Shown: one piece after another, positions 53,161 to 63,309 of the stretch | Position numbering within the stretch: the stretch's first letter is position 1 | How the letters are laid out: each line of letters begins with the position of its first letter | DNA from: Ryuthela nishihirai | Taxonomy: Eukaryota; Arthropoda; Arachnida; Araneae; Heptathelidae | Direction: 5' to 3' | DNA: 64,000 bases | Assembly: GCA_038380435.1 (NCBI GenBank) | Contig: JAWZYU010000009.1 | Span: forward strand, 61,099,901-61,163,900 | Notes under the pieces: model-generated | Seen by the model: only the letters and a program-made list of their open reading frames with translations | Database searches by the model: none | What the model was told of the DNA's origin: nothing | Program-made: the position numbers and the translations under genes

Positions 53161-53525
53161 CAGTAGCTCAAAAAAGTATCCGAACACTACGGTTGATTAC
53201 AAAATTCAGAAAAAATATCTGGCAACGATTTTTTTAGAAATTAGTGATCTGGCAACCTTCGTGTCACGTGACACGAAAGTTGCCAGATCACGTGACACGA
53301 AAGTTGCTTCGTGTCACGTGACACGAAAGTTGCCAGATCACTAATTTCTAAAAAAATCATTACCAGATATTTTTTCTGAATTCTCTAATCAATCATAGTG
53401 TTCGGATACTTTTGTCACGTGACACGAAGGTTGCCAGATCACTAATTTCTAAAAAAATCGTTGCCAGATATTTTTTCTGAATTTTGTAATCAACCGTAGT
53501 GTTCGGATACTTTTTTGAGCGACAG
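53161..53525. mobile_element. Palindromic MITE (PalM) copy 6, rearranged, 365 bp
   Basis: TA flanks at 53159-53160 and 53526-53527. The left arm is normal. The centre then repeats tcacgtgacacgaaagttgc several times. One right arm runs to gttcggatacttt (53410), lacking its last bases, and a second right arm follows from gtcacgtgacacgaagg (53414) to the true end. The first right arm shares the gaattctctaatcaatcat variant with copy 5, while the left arm and the second right arm share the accgtagtgttcgg / ccgaacactacggt form, so the copy is a mosaic. Confidence 0.9.
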
Positions 53526-53529
53526 TACG

Positions 53530-54130
53530 ACCCTCCGGAGAACCATCGTTGTGTCCATCGAGCCTACTCGTCTTTTCAAAGCAACGGCCTTTGAACCCTG
53601 TTTTCAGCTGGAAACGGGTGAAAAACTCAAGGTGGATGATAGAAATAGTACGAGCGATGCCTTAGCATCTCAACGTCGATGCTAGTGCCAACAATTTGAA
53701 CCAAACAGCAGTATGAGACCTTGCGTTGTCGTGGTACAAAAACCACTTTCCCATTTCTCCACTCGGAATTCTTCTCCTTTTGCATGAATTGCACGACGAA
53801 GCTTTGTTCGAAGGACTTCTACTTAATCTTCTTTATTTATTGTTGAAATCCTGTGGCATGAAATATGTTACGAGAACGCTTTAGCAATCAAAATATATCA
53901 GAGCCATTTGTTTACGGGCTGACCTCATGGCACGACTCTTCGAAAGCCGCATTGAACTTCGAGTACTTTCATTCACTGGACTGGCGTTTCGTTTACGGAT
54001 GGATCATAGTGAAAATTCAAGTCTCATCTCCAGTCACAATGCAATGTAAGAATCTTTCGCTTCAAATCTTCCCAACTAGAGATGATTTGAACTGATATAC
54101 ACATCAACACGTTTTGGCTTTTGTTTGAGG
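53530..54130 (-). pseudogene. Mariner-type transposase pseudogene (DD34D-like)
   Basis: On the minus strand, in shifting frames: SERFLHCIVTGDETWIF near 54060-54005 (first Asp in TGDET), HYDPSVNETPVQ, VEVLRTKLRRAIHAK near 53825-53775, KWFLYHDNARSHTAVWFKLL near 53760-53700 (second Asp in HDNA), and LKTGFKGRCFEKT near 53620-53570. This order is that of mariner transposases. The third Asp block (YSPDLAPCDFF) is unrecognisable. Many stops and indels. A PalM element borders it. Confidence 0.75.
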
Positions 54131-54520
54131 CTCAGTCGAACGAGCACAAATTCTTGATATTTTCAGGTGCTCGTTTCTCTTGCATGAACAGTGCAGTAAG
54201 AAAGGCCCAACCTTGCTGCTAATGCAAAGTTATTCTGAAGTTTTCATTGAGAATATCCTGGTCTCAGGCGATTTGTTGCGTATTGAAGGAATTGCTTGTT
54301 TGCCCACATCTTGGGTCGTCCTCCATGGAATCGCACTCGTTTATGAAGTGTCTGTATTACTGGATAATCGCACTTCGTTTCAAGTATTGTTATCCATATA
54401 CTGGAGTAATTTATGCGATTGTAGGTGCACCGCTTAAGCCTAGCCGAACACAATAAGGTATCACATACCGCTTCTCGGTTTCCAGTCAACCATATAGCTT
54501 TAAAAAAATCAGAAACCATT
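54131..54520 (-). pseudogene. Probable transposase N-terminal remnant
   Basis: A 91-codon minus frame ends ILETKCDYPVIQTLHKRVRF then HGGRPKMWANKQFLQYA. Its spacing relative to the downstream mariner block fits a helix-turn-helix domain, and LHKRVRFHGGRPK also resembles Tc1 proteins. Whether it belongs to the mariner at 53530-54130 or to another element is unclear. Confidence 0.35.
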
Positions 54521-55429
54521 TTCTATACGAAACGAAGACACTGACTGCATTTTGCTATGCTGTTACTTGAGACTGTATCACAACGTGTTTCAACTTACAC
54601 ATATTAATCCGTGCCCTTGAAGAGTCGCTGTGTTGCCACATATTATGTATTAACTCGCAAGAAAAGCTGATAATTATTGGTGACGGCGGTCTAAGAATTA
54701 AACGATTCACCTACTTACATAAATGTTAACTTAATAATTATTTGAAATAATTTGTTAAGTTTTGAATTCGCTTTAGAATTCAATCTGGACATTTATTGAA
54801 TACCTTTCTTCAGATAAAGTTTACAAGGACTCGACATAAGTACCTAAGAGCACCGAAATTTCTAAAAACTTTACGCCATATTTAAAACACTCTAATTCGA
54901 AAATGATAATGCGAAGCGTTCCAAATTCAAATAAATTGCTTTCTGCTTTGTTTGCAGCGAGTTTCCCAATCAGTTAATTAGGAGAAGAAGTATCCGTTAA
55001 TACAGAGTCCACATACCACCACAATCCCAGAAAGTAACTTCTTTAGAAGTAGTTTCAGCGCTACAAAGCGTCCATTTTCTGCAGATCCTTAGGGACAATG
55101 GCGGAGAATGTAACAGAAAGCCACTAGAATGAATTTCCGAAGATCTTATAAGAATTTAATTGGAGCAACGTTCTCAAAGACACGATGATAATCAACGTTA
55201 AGTTGTATTGTGGGTGCATAATGCAGAGGTCCTTTGAGAAAAGGCTGCAGTGATTAAAGGAGTTTACTTGCTAATGTCCGCATTCCAGCTATTAGGAAAT
55301 TGGCGAAAACTAAGATTTAAGACAGAGAACGGCTGAATTTTGATCTGGATAGTGTGACTTCCAATTTCCTTGCAGTAAATTAAAGACTTCACTGTAAAGT
55401 GCATATTATTTTTTAGAATTAGAACTGAT
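54521..55429. other. Anonymous sequence
   Basis: No supported feature. Confidence 0.45.
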
Positions 55430-55790
55430 ATCGCCATTGCCGCATATGGAAATCTCGTTTTCAAAGAGAATGACATTTTTGGTTTACCTTCTGTTTGCAC
55501 TCCTTAAACGTTTTAATTCAAACTACTGGATCATGTGGGGGAAATGCAAATAGTAGTATTTTATTAGTACCTATACAACATAAAAAGGATTTCTTTTTTA
55601 ATTCCTTCAATTTAAAAAATTGCTTTTCTCACGCTCCTCTGAGAAAAGGGGGCACATTATTGCTATCAGTGGAATATCTCTTGACAATCTTTGACATTCT
55701 ACAACTGAAACTTCAAATTTGTACCTACAGGATCACTTGCAACAATCGTTAAAATGTTCGCCGTCTACATATTAATTACCCGTAACGACA
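55430..55790 (-). repeat. RepA-related repeat, minus strand
   Basis: The segment matches 63310-63725 in the same order: gccgcatatggaaatctcgt, tttcaaagag, cactccttaaacgttttaat, gcaaatagtagtattttatt, ctctgagaaaagggggcac, atcacttgcaacaatcgtta. The gaaaacgagat complement links it to RepA at 38055. Confidence 0.75.
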
Positions 55791-55824
55791 TAAATTTAAA
55801 ATACATGAACTAAGGATTTAAAAA

Positions 55825-56420
55825 ATGAGAATTTCCTATGCTTCCCCAATTTGGGCGAATAGCACAGCAACCATTATACACAAGATACAGGTCTTGCAGA
55901 ACAAATTTTTGAGATGTGCGGTCGATGCCCCTTGGTTTGCAACCAACAGACAAATCCACAAAGATTTGAGCATCGACCATATTTACACTTATATTCAGTC
56001 TTTATGACGTGGTTTCTTTGACAACGTTCAAAGTAATCCACATGGAATTATATCCTTATTATTCGACTACAATCATGAAGTCATGAATAGTTAGTTACAA
56101 GAGGCCTAAAATGATGGCTTTCAGCAAAGATAGTCATCCATTTTAGGTCTCTTGTGCATCCTTACTCTTTTTTACTGTTGATTTTTATTGTCCTTCGGGA
56201 CCCACCATTGGTGGTTCATTTTACATAGTTGTGTTTACACTGATGCCAACTAGGCACATATTGAGATTGAAGAGGTTATGGGTACTCATGTACCTGGTAC
56301 TCTATGAAATGAATGACCGATCTACGATCTACGAGAATTATATTTTATCAACAATTGAACTAAAAAAAAGAGTTGAAATGATGAGTTGAAAAAATTGGTT
56401 GCCTGACTGGGCCATTTAGG
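55825..56420 (+). pseudogene. Jockey-type LINE 3' fragment
   Basis: A 60-codon frame (55825-56007) reads MRISYASPIWANSTATIIHK, IQVLQNKFLRCAVDAPWFAT and NRQIHKDLSI. This is the conserved stretch after the reverse transcriptase thumb in Jockey-type LINEs (PVWG...KIQV.QNK.LR...APW...N..IHKDL). After a stop, FFDNVQSNPHGIISLLFDYN continues the same region. The remainder to about 56420 is likely 3' UTR. A near-perfect inverted pair, acaagaggcctaaaatgatg and the complement of catccattttaggtctcttg, lies at 56098-56155. Confidence 0.8.
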
Positions 56421-56459
56421 ACAAACCATTTATTTTCAACTCATTATTTCAAGTTTTTC

Positions 56460-56790
56460 TTGTCTACAGGATGTTTTCCTGTGATAATTTATTACTAAAA
56501 AGAGTTTTCCCATTATCTGTTAAAACAGTTGCGTTTCCCATCCACCCTGGGCGTAACGGGGGCAACTCATTATTGCTGATTGAAACTTCATGACTTTCAT
56601 ATACCATCATCAAAAGTTCAGATTCTAACATAAATGCATCATTTATTTCTATAAGTAAGAATGTTCGAAGCCTACCAATGAACACACAGACGACAAAGTT
56701 AACCCATTTTTTCGTTTTTTCTGAAAACGAAATAAAAAAAGAATCATTAATGATAGAAATTACTATCCTATAGTGATTTTTGTATTCACA
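56460..56790 (-). repeat. RepA repeat, minus strand
   Basis: The complement matches the subunit at 37040-37170: gatggtatatgaaagtcatg, aagtttcaatcagcaataat, gagttgcccccgttacgccc, gggtggatgggaaac, and ttttaacagataatgg. Diverged but collinear. Confidence 0.75.
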
Positions 56791-56959
56791 AATCTCTTAT
56801 TTTTCAATTCATACAATAATGTAGCAATTTTCTTTGATAAACGACAATTAAGTTACATATTAAAGAAATTTCAGGCATCTATTGTATATAAATGTACTAT
56901 TTGTTGCCAGATGTTCGACAACCACGGCAATCCCCGGTTCCGTCTCACGACACTACCAT

Positions 56960-57060
56960 ATAAAGGAAAAACTCTTTTGAACCGGATGGGATATGAATCC
57001 ACGAACACGTAATAATAAGCCAGGTGCTCTGACCACAGAGCTATCACACGCCGGTGAAGA
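56960..57060 (-). mobile_element. tRNA-like SINE head on the minus strand
   Basis: The minus strand reads ggcgtgtgatagctctgtgg, tcagagcacctggcttatta, ttacgtgttcgtggattcat, atcccatccgg. A-box-like tagctctgtggtcagagca and B-box-like ggattcatatccc are about 35 bp apart, as in tRNA genes. Mutated B box and no aminoacyl-stem pairing, so not a functional tRNA. Confidence 0.5.
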
Positions 57061-57153
57061 TCTAAACTATTGAAATTTTTTTCTAAAATGTTTTGCAATT
57101 TAAAAAGAATGAGTGTCGCAAATTTTTAAACAAGAGTATAAAATTGGTATATA

Positions 57154-58366
57154 CATGGAAGAGCCGAAACATCGTTACCACCTGCCTAATATGTGTTGGT
57201 CTTCCACGTGCCGCTAAAACAGCTCTTATGCGGCGAGACATGGACGCTATGTGATTTCTAAAGGTGTCTTGTGGTATCTGATACCAACACGTTATCAGCA
57301 GATCCTTTAAATCTTGTAGTTACGTAGTTGAGTCTCCGCAGATCGCATATGCTGTTCCAACACAAACCACAGGTGCTCGATTGGTTTGATGTCTGGAGAA
57401 TTTGGAGGCCAGGACAATACCTGGAAGTCTTCCTCATGTTCCGCAAACCCTTTTCGAATAATCCGAGCAGTGTTTCATGGCGCATTGTCCTGCTAAAAGA
57501 AGAAACTACTAGAGGGGTAGACCTTTGCCATGAACGGATGTACTTGGACTGCAATGATGTTTAGATAGGTGGTAGATATCATAGTTTCCTGTACACGAAT
57601 AACTGGACCCGGGGTTTCCTAGCAGAACATTGCCCGAAGCATTAAACTTCCTCTACCGGCTTGTTTTTGTCCCACAGTGCATCCTAGTGCCAACACTTCC
57701 CCAGGTAAACGGCTCACATGTACCCGGCCGTCAACATGGTGCAACAGAAAACGAGATTCATTGGCACTGACAACCTTCTTCCAGTCATTCAAGGTCCAGT
57801 TTTGATGCTTGCGTGCCCATTGTAGGCGCTTTCGATGGTGAACCAAGGTTAGCATGAGCACTCGGAGGGGTCTGCGGATACGCAGCCACATTTTCAACAG
57901 GGTTCGATGTACTGTGTGTTGTGACACATTATTCCCGTCACCAGCATTCAAATTACAGACGAGTTGCGCCATAGTATCCTTTCTGTTGGCTCGCACCTTA
58001 TGGGATAGCCTTCACTCACCTCTAGCATCGATGAGCCTTGGTAGGCCCACACGTTGCCACTGTTCATGGTTTTTCCCTCCTCGGACCTCTTTTTGAAGGT
58101 ACTAACCACGTTGACCATGAGCACCCCCACAAGCTTTGCTATCTCGGAAATGCTCTTATCCAGTCGTCTGGCCATTACAATTTGGGATTTGTCAAACTCA
58201 CTTTAGTCTGCTGCCCATTTGAAGAACAAGAATGACACTGATTAATAGAGCGCAATATCAGGTGTTATATATACCGTTTCATGACCTTCACACGCGCCGT
58301 CGTTTACCTGCAGTTGCTTCGATTTGCATAAAGACGCGCTGATCATAATGTTTTGTCTCTTCGGTG
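57154..58366 (-). mobile_element. Tc1-like transposon, structurally complete, 1,213 bp
   Basis: TA flanks at 57152-57153 and 58367-58368. The ends catggaagagccgaaacat (left) and, on the complement, caccgaagagacaaaacatt (right) are imperfect inverted repeats. The minus-strand transposase is diverged. The region after the left end (ccacctgcctaatatgtgtt, ggtcttccacgtgccgctaa) is strikingly like a Tc1 family abundant in fish genomes, from memory of that family's consensus. Confidence 0.88.
57160..58218 (-). pseudogene. Tc1-like transposase pseudogene
   Basis: Expected start MG at 58218, followed by damaged codons and MARRLDKSISEIAKLVGV (helix-turn-helix). A 125-codon intact stretch (57996-57619) includes NVSQHTVHRTLLKMWLRIRR then PL, LQWARKHQNWTLNDWKKV and SRFLLHHVDGRVHVSRLPGE. 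The first catalytic block reads SANESRF instead of WSDESRF, so the first catalytic Asp is Asn (codon 57760-57762). The later part (57260-57560) keeps the outline of the second and third acid blocks in broken frames. Confidence 0.88.
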
Positions 58367-59286
58367 TATGCTAATGTTTGTGCAGAGTTGTTCTCTACAA
58401 CAAAATTATTAACCTTTTTTTAATATAACTGAAGGGCTATTTTTGACTAATGGAGGAAATATGTAAGCTAGAACACTGATGCTTAAAAAAATGTAATGGG
58501 TCGCTAAAAAGCGTCTGAGCAAACCAGTTAGGTTATAAAAACACAGTTAGGCGATCGCCATATGTGTGCATTGTAGTACAAAAGCTATGCTGACATATTC
58601 TCTTGAGCAGAGGCTTAATTAATTTGATTTGATTAAAATGTGGTGGAAGAGGTTATAAGCCCCTTAATATTGGACTTCGTCTTCTATTATAATTTTAAAA
58701 TTATACAGCTAGGTACTTTTTTAAGTCAGAATTTAATTTTAGATTTTTCTATAATAATCTTATATAATTTTTAAAAAATAATTCATTTACATTTAATATT
58801 TTTTCAGAAGTCGATAGAAAAAGAAAATAATAGTGATATGCAGAACTGCAAAGCAAGATGTCCAAACTTTGAAAGTTAATGGAAAAATCACAATTACTGC
58901 CGGATGCTAAAGGTGGCGCTTCAAGCAGTGGTAATGAGTCGCCCATATGTGCCATCTAGTTATTCTATGGCCTATAGGTACCGTTATTATTGAATCACGA
59001 GATGCATAGGAATTTGAATTTTGAGTCGCGGCTAAAAAATATTTGGAAACATTTCATTAAATCGTACAGCGCAACTATTGTTAAGTGTTCCACTATTTTC
59101 GCGAACCATGAACAAAAACGTTTTTGCCATTTTTCAGAATTTCTGTAGTTTATCTGTGGAAAAAATATAAATTGTTTTAAATTGCATTTTAGTCTACAGT
59201 CAAATATTAATACTCATTTGCATTCAAGCCCTAATCTCAAAAGAAATTAAAGTGGTTGGGTGGGGCTAGCGACGCAATCGAACCGG
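58367..59286. other. Anonymous sequence
   Basis: No feature supported. Confidence 0.45.
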
Positions 59287-59594
59287 GTTGGGTTGGATTG
59301 TGTTGTTTTACCTCTGAGCGGCACTTTTTTGCACACAATGGGCTAAATGGCCAGGTCACATGGACCCCAAAGGCTCAGAGAAGGTTGGGGGAGGGGACCC
59401 ACTGGAACCGCTGTTGGGAGACAGATGGTAGCCTCCCGTCAATGCCATCCAGCGTGTTCTTTAACGTGCACAGGGTATGGGCTCTCCCACACACGGGGCC
59501 ACGGCTTAACGTCCCATCCGACGGACCGTGGCCTTTCCAAGCCCATCGGTGTCCCCTACTGACCGTGGGCAGGGCGGGGAATTTTGCGGAGATA
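59287..59594 (-). mobile_element. SINE1, 5'-truncated, 308 bp, with 12-bp target duplication
   Basis: caatcgaaccgg (59275-59286) and caatcaaaccgg (59595-59606) flank it, matching at 11 of 12. The SINE runs on the minus strand from the tatctccgcaaaattccccg region to the 3' end, lacking the tRNA-like head. It is well preserved, which shows that truncated copies can be young and supports target-primed insertion. A 163-codon plus-strand frame through it (59256-59747) is fortuitous. Confidence 0.95.
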
Positions 59595-59606
59595 CAATCA
59601 AACCGG

Positions 59607-60491
59607 AAAAAGGCAAAAGGTAAAGATGGAAATAATAAGAAAAGACTGGATTTCCCTTGCAGGATCACAATATTTTTGAAAAGGAAGAAGTTACTTCCCT
59701 ACACAAAGGACGGAGATAACCTAGAAGCCATATTAGGATTGACCTAGTTTCTCACACAGCATACAAACACTTACACAAGGTCGAGACCTGCTGGTCTTAG
59801 TCGTCAGGTAGACTAAACACTACAGTAGACTAGGTAACGTCTACCCCTTCGTTTTAGAGGTTTTTAAAAAAAATCGCGAAAAACGCATGAGATATGCACA
59901 AGTGTAATAATTCTTAGCCTCATTTACTTAGCATTCTCAAGGGGGGGGATTGAGTGTATATCCCATAGATTCCAAGTCTCAGGTCAACGAAGTCTTTTAA
60001 CGATTACATCCATTGCAAAATATAATTCCAGATATTCTTACGACACATAAATGTGCTACAATAAAACTTATTATAACACGAATTATTAATAAAACGAAAT
60101 AATTTAACACTCATTGTAATATTAATCGCAATTCAAATTGTTGTTATTGAATGAACAAATGGAAAACAAAAATTACTGCGAAATACTCCGCTCTGTTTAA
60201 TCTCGATGAAATACGTGTAAATCACTTACGATTTCAACAATTTCATTAATTATCCTTAAGTCACCAGAGTGTAGCATCAAACTACCATATATTCCAAGAA
60301 ATTAAATTTTGAATAGTAATTAATCTCAAATATTTTGTATTTCTTTCCATATTCAATAAAAATAAGAAAATTTCACAAAACGATTGAATCAGTGAAATTA
60401 ACGTTTATATATTAATTTTTTTCAACGTATAGAACAGAGAAGGATCTTAGAAACTATTTCAAGCTTATATAAGTTTTCTCATACAAAGATA
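59607..60491. other. Anonymous AT-rich sequence
   Basis: No gene recognised. Poly-G run at 59940-59949. Confidence 0.45.
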
Positions 60492-61721
60492 CACTATCTG
60501 ATCAAAAGTATTCGGACACTCTTTCTGAGTAGTGGATTCTCCAATATTCGCCACAGCCGTGGCCCAAACAGATATAAAAGGACGCACGTAGCCTGACAAA
60601 CTTCATAGACACCCATGAACAGAAGTACGGCGAGTTCGGTGATTTTCAAAGTGGCACAGTCATAGGATGCCACCTTAAAAAAAGTCAGTTCGAGACATTT
60701 CGGCCGTGCTGCAGCTGCCCCCGATCAACTGTAAGTGATGTTATTCTGAAGTGGAAATGCCTAGGAGCAGCAACAGCGCAATATGACCCGGTAGGCCACA
60801 AAAAATGACAGAGAGGGACTGCCGAGTGCTGAATCGGGTGGTGCGACAAATCGCCTTTCCTCGATTGCAGCTCTCACCAGCGAGTTCCAAAATGCCTCTG
60901 GAAGCAATGCTAGCACCATAGCAGTTTGTCGCGATTTGTAGAAAAGGGCTTTCTATGGTCGAGCAGCCTCACATGAGTCTAACATCCACAAGATCAAAGC
61001 CAAGCGTCGGTTGGAGTTGCGAAAAGCACTGTGCCAGTGGACTCTTGAGCAGTGGAATAACGTTCTCTGGAGTGATGAATCCCGCTTCACCATCTGTCAG
61101 TCCGACGAACGAGTTTGGGTGTGGAGGATACCAGGTGAACGTACCTGCCTGACTATTTTGTGGCAACTGTGAAGTTTGGTGGAGGAGGCATCAAATTCTG
61201 GGGCTGTTTTTCATGGTTCGGGCTAGGCCCCTAGTTCCACAGAACGGGACTATGAATTCCGCGGCCTATAATGACATTCTTGAAAATTCTGTGCTCCCAG
61301 CTTTATAGGAACAGTTCGGTGAAGACCCTTTCTTGTACTAACATGACAATTTGCATAAAGCGAGGACCGTGAAGGAATGATTTGATGAGATGGGTGTGGA
61401 AGAACTTGATTGGCCTGCACAGAGCCCTGATCTCATACCCATGAAACACCTTTGGGATGAATTAGAACCCCGACTGCGAACTAGGCCGAACCAACTGACA
61501 TACGTGACCGGATCTTGTGGCAGAATGGTCAGCTCACTAATGCTCTTGTAGCAGAATGACAGGCAATTCCAGCAGCAACACACCAAAATCTAGTGGAAAG
61601 CCTTGCCTGCAGAGTAGAGGTTGTGATAGCAGCAAGGGTGTGCCAACGCGATATTAATACATTTCGTATTACCGGGAGATTGCGAATGAGCGAGTGTCTG
61701 GATACTTTTGATCATATAGTG
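60492..61721 (+). mobile_element. Tc1-like transposon, structurally complete, 1,230 bp
   Basis: TA flanks at 60490-60491 and 61722-61723. The left end cactatctgatcaaaagtat, then tcggacactc, matches the complement of the right end (cactatatgatcaaaagtat, then ccagacactc) with few differences. The inner motif tcaaaagtatccggacact resembles the inner terminal motif of the PalM MITEs. The transposase gene occupies most of the interior and is broken. Confidence 0.92.
60615..61655 (+). pseudogene. Tc1-like transposase pseudogene
   Basis: Start near MNR at 60615. In shifting frames: FGDFQSGTVIGC (helix-turn-helix), ATNRLSSIAALTSEFQNASG, YGRAASHESNIHKIKAKRRL, QWTLEQWNNVLWSDESRFTI (first Asp 61074-61076), [26 protein letters not shown] region, HDNLHKA (second Asp 61345-61347), and VEELDWPAQSPDLIPMKHLW. 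The third acid, normally Glu in NPIEHLWDE, is Lys (codon 61444-61446). The C-terminus NALVAE...VESL.RRVEVVIAA is clear. At least ten stops or shifts. The length matches a complete Tc1 protein of about 340 residues. Confidence 0.9.
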
Positions 61722-61916
61722 TATCTACTAAGATCGAAGTTAGATTGAAATGATCATATTACACATATGTCTCAGAGCTAATACAACACATCGAGTTTGC
61801 CTGCTGGAACAGTAGCTAGCTCCCAAACCAGTAAGTCTTATTTTTAATTATGTCGTAATTTAATTACAATTAACACACATTATCGTTAGTGAGCAATATA
61901 TATCATATCAATTCTA
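61722..61916. other. Short spacer between two DNA transposons
   Basis: AT-rich spacer, nothing recognised. Confidence 0.5.
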
Positions 61917-62240
61917 CAGTGTGTCTCAAAAATATAAGTACAAACTTTTAGGGGAGGTAGATAACATCTAAAGGAATGAGAATTGTATAGGAACCCATAC
62001 CGGAAACGTCAGGGGAAAGTGGTAGTAGAGGTACAAGATCTGAAAAAACACAAGACAGTGATTAATGGGAAAACATTTATTGGACATAATTATTACAAAT
62101 GGCGTACTAGATGATACATTTCTTAATGTTACACCCATAATGACCCATAATCGTACAAATTTTGATGCGCACGCGCAAACAGACGGTGGCCCGGTACGTG
62201 TATGTGTGGGAAGCGTTCTTGATACATTCGTTGAGCGGCT

Positions 62241-62345
62241 CTCGTCTGTTGCCCTTAGTACTTTGCTAGTCTGTTGTCCTTAGCTCGTCTGTTGCCCTTA
62301 GTACTTTGCTAGTCTGTTGCCCTCAGCTCGTCTGTTGCCCTAGCT
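62241..62345 (+). repeat. Tandem repeat, 43-bp unit, 2.4 copies
   Basis: Unit ctcgtctgttgcccttagta then ctttgctagtctgttg(t/c)cct(t/c)ag, starting at 62241, 62284 and 62327. It lies inside the 653-bp TIR element. Confidence 0.95.
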
Positions 62346-62378
62346 GGCAGACATGCAGTAAGTGCATGTCTGCCAGCT
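62342..62378. repeat. Perfect hairpin, 16-bp arms, 5-nt loop
   Basis: agctggcagacatgca (62342-62357), gtaag, tgcatgtctgccagct (62363-62378). It follows the 43-bp repeats in the same TIR element. Confidence 0.95.
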
Positions 62379-62569
62379 CCCTGTTCGAATACCTTTGCAT
62401 GCTCTTCGTAAGCCGACTACCGCTCGAATGAGGGAATCCGAAATTTCCCATCTAGCGCACTGATGAACAGCGGTGATGTTTCCGGTTATGGGTTCCTATG
62501 CAATTCTCATTCCTTTAGATGTTATCTACCACTCCTAAAAGTCTGTACCTATATTTTTGAGACACCCTG

Positions 62570-63309
62570 TATAATATAATACCTTGATGTTTTCCATATG
62601 ACGAAAATAATGTTTGCATAATTGAAAGAAGCAAATTTAGACACCCGGAAAGCGAGGGAATTCATCTCTTCATCTACCGAATAAGAAGGATTTCTTTTTG
62701 TTTCGTATCTTGTTTATCGACGACCTTCACGGAGATAGCGGTATATCATATTTACTCAGGAAAAATTATATGATGTAGCACAATGTCTGGGCATCATCTA
62801 TTGCTCTTGTTATTCTCGACAGAACAATAATTACTAAGTGGATTATTAATTAGATGTTCTTTTTATTCCTGCCTTATGGTGATTATCACTTCAGCTCAAC
62901 TCTCAATGAACATGATTCTTAGAATAAGGAAACTCGTTTATTGTGACTACTAGTAGATGTTTAGCTATTTCAATATGAGAATTCCAACATTAGTTGCCAC
63001 AATTAAGGAATTTCTCTTTATGTTTTTTGGCTATTTATTAAAATTTTGTTTTATTTTACTCTATATTACACACAAATTCTGTTTAATTATTTGGAGTCTT
63101 GCATCACATTCTGTCCGAATCTGCTACTTTTCCGTTCTGGTCAAGTGTCGGACTGAGTCGCTGTAACTCTACTTTTCTTTTTCACTACGATTCGACACGA
63201 AATGACTGGCTGTTTAAACATTATTATGGAGTCCAGACGTTCTCTACGCGTTGTTCTCATCTTCCAATGTTTTCAGCATTGTTTGATAAAGATAAGTTTA
63301 TTAATGAAT
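62570..63309. other. Anonymous sequence
   Basis: Short frames near 62957-63332 show no recognisable domain. Confidence 0.4.

Larger units (their letters stand above)
61917..62569. mobile_element. TIR element with about 95-bp inverted ends, 653 bp
   Basis: TA flanks at 61915-61916 and 62570-62571. Left cagtgtgtctcaaaaatata and the complement of the right end (cagggtgtctcaaaaatata) continue in parallel through aacatctaaaggaatgagaa to gaaacgtca / gaaacatca. The interior has no transposase but carries a tandem repeat and a hairpin. It is a non-autonomous member of the Tc1/mariner superfamily by its TA target and CAGGGTGTC-type ends. Confidence 0.9.

Noticed and set aside
59256..59747. 163-codon open frame
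   Set aside because: It runs antisense through a SINE1 copy with its target duplication; the frame is incidental.
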